From Cyclobacteriaceae bacterium (GTDB lineage: Bacteria; Bacteroidota; Bacteroidia; Cytophagales; Cyclobacteriaceae), in NCBI GenBank assembly GCA_029882675.1, contig JAOUKJ010000096.1:1-10629 (forward strand): DNA of 10,629 nt. Direction: 5' to 3'. The translations under genes and the position numbers were made by a program. Below the pieces are notes generated by a model. The model did no database searches and had not been told where the DNA came from. It saw only the letters and a program-made list of their open reading frames with translations. Shown in pieces: positions 7,674 to 10,629 of the stretch; the first letter of the stretch is position 1, and each line of letters starts with the position of its first letter.

Positions 7674-8441
7674 TTATTTATTTAACTTCTTTGTTATACT
7701 TAAAAACTCTTTTACAAATAGCCCGTAATGCTTAGCAACATTGCATGAGGGGGCATATTCTAACACACTTTTGCCAAAAGACGGAGCCTCGGCAGCGCGT
7801 ACACTCGACCCAATTTGTGATTTGAAGACGTGAATGTCGAAATTTCCCACAATGATGTCAATGACTTCGGTACTAAGCTTCCTTCTTCGGTCGATCATTA
7901 CAGGCAATATTCCAGCTACTTTTAGATGTTTATTCAGGTTTTCTTTCACATCTTGTATGGTTGACAACACGAGATCGAGACCCTTCAGGCTCAATATAGT
8001 CATTTGTAGTGGAATAACAATTTTGGTCGCAGCAACCAGGGCATTGATGGTAAGAACTGACAACGATGTCTGGCAATCGATGATTACATAATCATACCTT
8101 TTGGCCGTTTCTTTCAATGCTTTGCTGATTATGAATTCCCTGTCATCCTGTTGTGTAAGAAATAATTCCGTGTGGGCTAGCTCAATATCCGTAGGTACCA
8201 GGTCGATTTTTTCATCAAGCTTTATAATGGTTTCATTAAGACTTTTGTCCTGATATATTACATCTGCAAGGGAATGTTCAAATTCATTGATGCCACATGA
8301 AAATGTCAGGTTCCCCTGAGGATCAAGGTCAATGAACAAAACCTTCTTCCCTTTGCGGGCAAGCCCGTACCCCAGGTTGTGGGAAGTGGTGGTTTTTCCC
8401 GTGCCTCCCTTTTGATTTATTACCGCTATAATTTCACTCAT
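7674..8441 (-). CDS. ParA/Soj/MinD-family partition-type ATPase
   Basis: A P-loop ATPase of the ParA family, which form ATP-dependent dimers on the nucleoid and position cargo. I chose the ATG at 8441 (255 residues, MSEIIAVINQKGG), because the deviant Walker A then starts at the usual place; an upstream in-frame ATG at 8474 would add 11 residues. Motifs: deviant Walker A KGGTGKTTT with signature Lys11 and Lys16; DLDPQGN at 38-44 with the catalytic-type Asp40; Walker B/switch II IIDCQTSLS at 120-128 (most relatives have DCPPSLG); DRRRKLS at 184-190 and GSSVRAAEAPSFGKS at 211-225, basic regions used by Soj proteins for DNA contact. It lacks an N-terminal HTH, so it is the small type. No parB or parS-like element is nearby. 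As the first gene of a che operon it resembles the chemotaxis ParA homologues (ParC in Vibrio, PpfA in Rhodobacter) more than chromosome-partition ParA. Confidence 0.92.
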   Translation of the reverse strand: MSEIIAVINQKGGTGKTTTSHNLGYGLARKGKKVLFIDLDPQGNLTFSCGINEFEHSLADVIYQDKSLNETIIKLDEKIDLVPTDIELAHTELFLTQQDDREFIISKALKETAKRYDYVIIDCQTSLSVLTINALVAATKIVIPLQMTILSLKGLDLVLSTIQDVKENLNKHLKVAGILPVMIDRRRKLSTEVIDIIVGNFDIHVFKSQIGSSVRAAEAPSFGKSVLEYAPSCNVAKHYGLFVKEFLSITKKLNK

Positions 8442-8919
8442 AAACTTGAAGGTAATAATAATAAATTTAGGCATAAAGTGAAAAGGATATTTTTGTATAC
8501 TCTACTGATAGTGATTGATGTAAGATTATCTGTGAAAATATATACAGTGGCATCGATTGTTTTTTGTTTTTTCTATTCATAAGAGTCAACGATTTTATGT
8601 ATGCGATCAATAATGGCTGTTATATAAAGGGATAATTGCACACTTCTCAAAGGATAAAAAGTTGTTTTTGGGTTATTTTATACCTGCGCTTTTAAATTAT
8701 AATATCGCGAAATTTTTGTTTGTTATAAATGTCCCTTTAATTTTATGCCATCGGTTTCATGAATTTTCAAAATGAATTTTGTGGATAAGACCAAAAAATA
8801 TCCCATATTGAATTGTAAAATGAAAACAATATCGGGTTAAAATCATTTAGTTAAAAAGGACATTTTTATATTACTCAGTAGAAGTTACCTTTTTTTTATT
8901 CGCAGGAAAAATAATTTAT
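8442..8919. other. Divergent AT-rich intergenic region between ParA operon and cheX-like gene
   Basis: 478 bp with no supportable gene. It must hold the promoters for the minus-strand ParA-che operon and, probably, for the plus-strand CheX-like gene. I saw no convincing Bacteroidota-type promoter (TTG, about 20 bp, TAnnTTTG) at a sensible position for either gene. Notable sequences are an inverted repeat at 8802-8836 (listed separately) and two TGAATTTT copies at 8760-8767 and 8773-8780. Confidence 0.6.
8802..8836. promoter_or_regulatory. Inverted repeat, possible operator or hairpin
   Basis: CCCATATTG (8802-8810) pairs with CAATATCGGG (8827-8836), leaving one unpaired C and a 16-nt spacer. 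It lies 84 bp before the CheX-like start in the divergent region. It could be a regulator binding site or a 5'-UTR hairpin. Evidence is symmetry alone. Confidence 0.3.
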
Positions 8920-9480
8920 ATGATCACCAGCAATACACTCAAACCATCAGTTGTCGAATTTATCGGGGAAAGCCTTGAACGATCAAAGAAGTCACTGAAA
9001 ATGATGGTAAGGCAAGAGATAGGTCTAAAGGTAGAGAGTATTCAACCCCTGCGCTATGAAGAGCAGATTTTTCTCAATGAACAGAAAAATGATGTCGTGG
9101 TTACGACTGAAATTATAGGTGATATGAAGGGGAAAAGCTACTTTTTCATGGATAAAGAAACTGCCGTTGAATTTCACGATATATTGATGAAACGCATGCG
9201 GAAGACCGATATCTCTGAAAAAGCCATTCTAAAAGAAATTGATAATATTATTTCTGCCTCTGCTATTTCAGTTATTGCGAATCATATGAAAAACGATATT
9301 TATGGGGATGTGCCTCATTATTTCGAACAAGACAATGATCAAATCTGTGAAGTGATGAAAAATGATTTTCGCAATTTGGAAGGCGAAGAACTGGTTATTG
9401 TAAAGGCAGACTTTGAAAGGGAAGGCAAAGAAGGTGTTATCGGTTTTTATTGGATCATTGCCGGTTTGAGTAACTATTGA
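8920..9480 (+). CDS. CheC/CheX-like protein, probable CheY-P phosphatase
   Basis: 186 residues. Residues 64-93 (EIIGDMKGKSYFFMDKETAVEFHDILM) resemble the strand-helix unit of CheX/CheC proteins, in which a GxxxxxFxxDxxTA pattern precedes a helix. Residues 104-121 (LKEIDNIISASAISVIANHM) carry one E-x-x-N active-site motif, Glu106 and Asn109, as in CheC/CheX/FliY phosphatases that hydrolyse the CheY acyl phosphate. Only one copy is seen, which suits the CheX/FliY type more than two-site CheC. The position before the Glu is Lys rather than the usual Asp or Ser. The C-terminal part (ELVIVKADFEREGKEGVIGFYWIIAG) is consistent with the final strands. It is transcribed divergently from the ParA-che operon. 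An AGGA at 8903-8906 is rather far from the ATG. The family is likely; catalytic activity is inferred. Confidence 0.75.
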   Translation: MITSNTLKPSVVEFIGESLERSKKSLKMMVRQEIGLKVESIQPLRYEEQIFLNEQKNDVVVTTEIIGDMKGKSYFFMDKETAVEFHDILMKRMRKTDISEKAILKEIDNIISASAISVIANHMKNDIYGDVPHYFEQDNDQICEVMKNDFRNLEGEELVIVKADFEREGKEGVIGFYWIIAGLSNY

Positions 9481-9487
9481 AGTCTGC

Positions 9488-9513
9488 GGCAATAATGCCC
9501 ATTGTCTTTTTTT
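9488..9513 (+). terminator. Weak hairpin plus T-tract just after cheX-like gene
   Basis: GGCA (9488-9491) can pair with TGCC (9496-9499) around a 4-nt loop, or CAAT (9490-9493) with ATTG (9501-9504); seven T residues follow at 9507-9513. The stem is short, so this is a marginal terminator candidate on its own. Confidence 0.3.
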
Positions 9514-9550
9514 CAGATAGCCCGCATGGAAAGGCCTGTTCTCATGTATA

Positions 9551-9580
9551 AGCGTTGTTTTTTAAACGCTATTTTTTATT
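9551..9580 (+). terminator. Candidate rho-independent terminator of the cheX-like gene
   Basis: AGCGTT (9551-9556) pairs perfectly with AACGCT (9565-9570) around an 8-nt loop, and the T-rich run ATTTTTTATT follows at 9571-9580. It lies 70 nt after the stop of the CheX-like gene and fits a plus-strand intrinsic terminator, so that gene is probably transcribed alone. Confidence 0.6.
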
Positions 9581-10162
9581 ATTTCTTCAAATATTTTTCC
9601 CCTCCGGTTTTTATCCCAGCATCTTTTTCCCTGTGCTGAAGAATAAAAGTTTTATGGCTTTAATAATGCTCATTTTCTGGGCACCGTGTAGGATATCCTG
9701 TTGGATGACTTACTAGAATTAGGGTTTTAAATGTACTAATTATTACTTGCAGCCAAAGTATTGTTGCAGGATATTTGTGGTGTTCATTTATTCATTTGGG
9801 CATCATGCCTTTGGAAAAAATCCCTAAAGGTTTGCTGGTAGTTTGATTGTTTTTTATCACCGACTATTTCCTGGTTTGGTGTAGTATTGTGGGAAAACAT
9901 TCTCATGTACTTTATATTAAATATTTAAACACATCATGGTAATATTCGAAGTGAAAATGAGTTGTCTCGTAAATGATGTTTAAACACGTAAATAGAATAC
10001 AGTGTTTATGAGTACCGAATACATCTAGTGCCGAATACACTAGTGACTAAATATTGGAGAATGTAGAGTGAGGGTGATTTGCAAAGAACTACTTATTGAC
10101 AGCGAAGGCCCCTACAGAAATGATGGAATAATTCTCTATTCAAACTTAAACAAATTGTAACT
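9581..10162. other. Long AT-rich intergenic region upstream of PAS-protein gene
   Basis: About 580 bp after the terminator hold no ORF I can support; the longest open stretches are short and lack protein-like composition. The right half has clustered small repeats: TTTAAACAC at 9924-9932 and 9979-9987, the latter with an inverted TAAACAC/GTGTTTA partner at 10002-10008, and an imperfect tandem repeat at 10012-10043. These may be regulatory sites for the PAS-protein gene. No clear promoter hexamers were recognised. Confidence 0.5.
10012..10045. repeat. Imperfect 16-bp tandem repeat with embedded palindrome
   Basis: GTACCGAATACATCTAG (10012-10028) is followed directly by GTGCCGAATACACTAG (10028-10043), differing by one substitution and one inserted base. 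Within it CTAGTG (10025-10030) and CACTAG (10038-10043) form an inverted repeat, and CACTAGTG (10038-10045) is an 8-bp palindrome. It lies about 120 bp before the PAS-protein start, a plausible place for an operator. Confidence 0.6.
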
Positions 10163-10629
10163 ATGATTAGTATCGCCCCGAAAGAAGTTATCAGGAGTTC
10201 AACGAATGATGAAAGTTTAAGAAAGGTTATAGATGCGGGTTGGGCCTCGATTGAATTCACGCCCGATGGAACCATCGTGGATGCGAATAATAACTTCGTA
10301 GAAGCCATGGGCTATGGCAGTGTGGAAAACCTGATTGGGAAACACCATCGGATATTTTGTGAGAAAGAATATTCAACAAGCAAAGCCTACAAAACCTTTT
10401 GGGAAGAGCTTGCTTTGGACAAGATTCAATCTGGAGAGATCAAGCGGTTGCGAAAGGACGGAAGTGCGATATGGCTGAATGCTTCTTACACCCCGGTGAA
10501 GGATTTAACGGGCAAAGTAACGAAAGTAATGAAAATAGCAGCGGATATCACCGATGCTGTAGCGAGACGGATGCAGGCTGAAGGCCTGAGCGCTGCGGTG
10601 GATGCGGGTTGGGCCTCGATTGAATTCGC
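10163..10629 (+). CDS. Multi-PAS signalling protein, probably a PAS-type chemoreceptor (5' part, cut by window edge)
   Basis: 155 codons from the ATG at 10163, open to the window end; the frame is closed by a stop at 10121-10123, and 10163 is the first ATG after it. There is no signal peptide or membrane segment, so it starts in the cytoplasm. Residues about 18-137 form one PAS domain: VIDAGWASIEFTPDGTIVDA, NNNFVEAMGYGSVENLIGKH, then FWEELALDKIQSGEIKRLRK, DGSAIWLNASYTPVKD and the C-terminal KVMKIAADITDA. This type (GKHHRIF, FW, GE, R-KDG, IWL-ASY-PV-D, K-A-DIT) is typical of PAS repeats in cytoplasmic chemoreceptors and related sensors. A second PAS begins at residue 147 (DAGWASIEF), 123 residues after the first, with identical DNA over 27 bases. 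The output domain is outside the window: an MCP signalling domain is the best guess from context, a histidine kinase the main alternative. The ligand or cofactor is unknown. Confidence 0.85.
   Translation, partial: MISIAPKEVIRSSTNDESLRKVIDAGWASIEFTPDGTIVDANNNFVEAMGYGSVENLIGKHHRIFCEKEYSTSKAYKTFWEELALDKIQSGEIKRLRKDGSAIWLNASYTPVKDLTGKVTKVMKIAADITDAVARRMQAEGLSAAVDAGWASIEF
10232..10627 (+). repeat. 27-bp perfect direct repeats marking the PAS repeat unit
   Basis: Bases 10232-10258 and 10601-10627 are identical, 369 bp (123 codons) apart and in frame, both encoding DAGWASIEF. All third codon positions match, which points to recent duplication or gene conversion of the PAS module rather than protein-level conservation alone. 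The second copy may extend beyond the window. Confidence 0.9.

Noticed and set aside
7401..7728. Phe/Ser-rich plus-strand open frames opposite the STAS gene
   Set aside because: They are the complement of the Lys/Glu-rich coding stretch, whose AAA/GAA codons become TTT/TTC. Composition alone explains them.
7674..8441. Chromosome or plasmid partition locus
   Set aside because: There is no parB gene and no parS-like repeat set; the ATPase sits at the head of chemotaxis genes instead.
8442..8474. Longer N-terminus of the ParA protein from the ATG at 8474 (11 extra residues, MPKFIIITFKF)
   Set aside because: ParA proteins normally begin a few residues before the deviant Walker A, and the ATG at 8441 gives exactly that. 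The extra residues look like translated leader sequence.
8488..8495. TAnnTTTG match on the plus strand as a Bacteroidota -7 promoter element
   Set aside because: No TTG element at the expected distance upstream, and it would sit more than 400 nt before the plus-strand gene. In such AT-rich DNA the match is likely chance.
8648..8656. TATCCTTTG on the minus strand as a promoter for the ParA operon
   Set aside because: Spacing inside the motif is one base too long and there is no TTG partner about 20 bp upstream.
9268..9492. 74-codon minus-strand open frame
   Set aside because: It lies antisense inside the CheX-like gene and has no protein-like family features; a shadow frame.
9617..9638. CAGCA/TGCTG hairpin in the intergenic region
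   Set aside because: Only a 5-bp stem with a 12-nt loop and no T-tract following on either strand; not a convincing terminator or RNA element.
9539..9909. Ten-base repeat TTCTCATGTA at 9539-9548 and 9900-9909
   Set aside because: Too short and too far apart to separate from chance in AT-rich sequence; flanks do not match.
10093..10308. 71-codon minus-strand open frame near the PAS gene
   Set aside because: It overlaps the start of a clear PAS-coding frame and shows no recognisable domain.

Overview
The window is a chemotaxis (chemosensory) gene block. It probably comes from a Bacteroidota genome, most likely a Cytophagales-type marine or environmental bacterium. That placement is an inference from three things: an OmpL-like beta-barrel porin with a Bacteroidota look, AT-rich intergenic DNA with almost no Shine-Dalgarno sequences before the starts, and the protein style. 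No rRNA or other firm taxonomic marker is present.

Minus strand, read from 8441 down to 1, is one tightly packed run of genes: a ParA/Soj-type ATPase (8441-7674), a STAS-domain protein with a long Lys/Glu-rich N-terminal half (7670-7029), a CheY single-domain response regulator (6999-6628), the histidine kinase CheA (6628-4508), the coupling protein CheW (4511-3996), an outer-membrane porin (3986-2865), a membrane chemoreceptor (MCP, 2805-478) and the first 132 codons of CheR methyltransferase (398 to the window edge). Gaps run from overlaps (TGATG between cheY and cheA, ATGA between cheA and cheW) to about 80 bp, so this looks like one operon. A 12-bp perfect stem-loop sits between the MCP gene and cheR, and a six-unit TTGA tandem repeat sits just before the MCP start.

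Plus strand: after a 478-bp AT-rich divergent intergenic region comes a CheC/CheX-like protein (8920-9480), probably a CheY-P phosphatase, followed by a candidate terminator and a 682-bp region without a gene. A PAS-domain protein then starts at 10163 and runs off the window. Its second PAS repeat begins at the edge with a stretch identical in DNA to the first, 123 codons earlier.

Together these encode nearly a full signalling loop: ligand entry (porin), sensing (MCP and possibly the PAS protein), kinase and adaptor (CheA, CheW), response regulator (CheY), signal removal (CheX-like) and adaptation (CheR; the MCP ends in a CheR-tether-like pentapeptide). No flagellar or gliding motor gene is in the window, so the output is unknown. 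The least ordinary parts are the ParA-STAS pair at the operon head, which may position the chemosensory array, and the porin placed inside the che operon.
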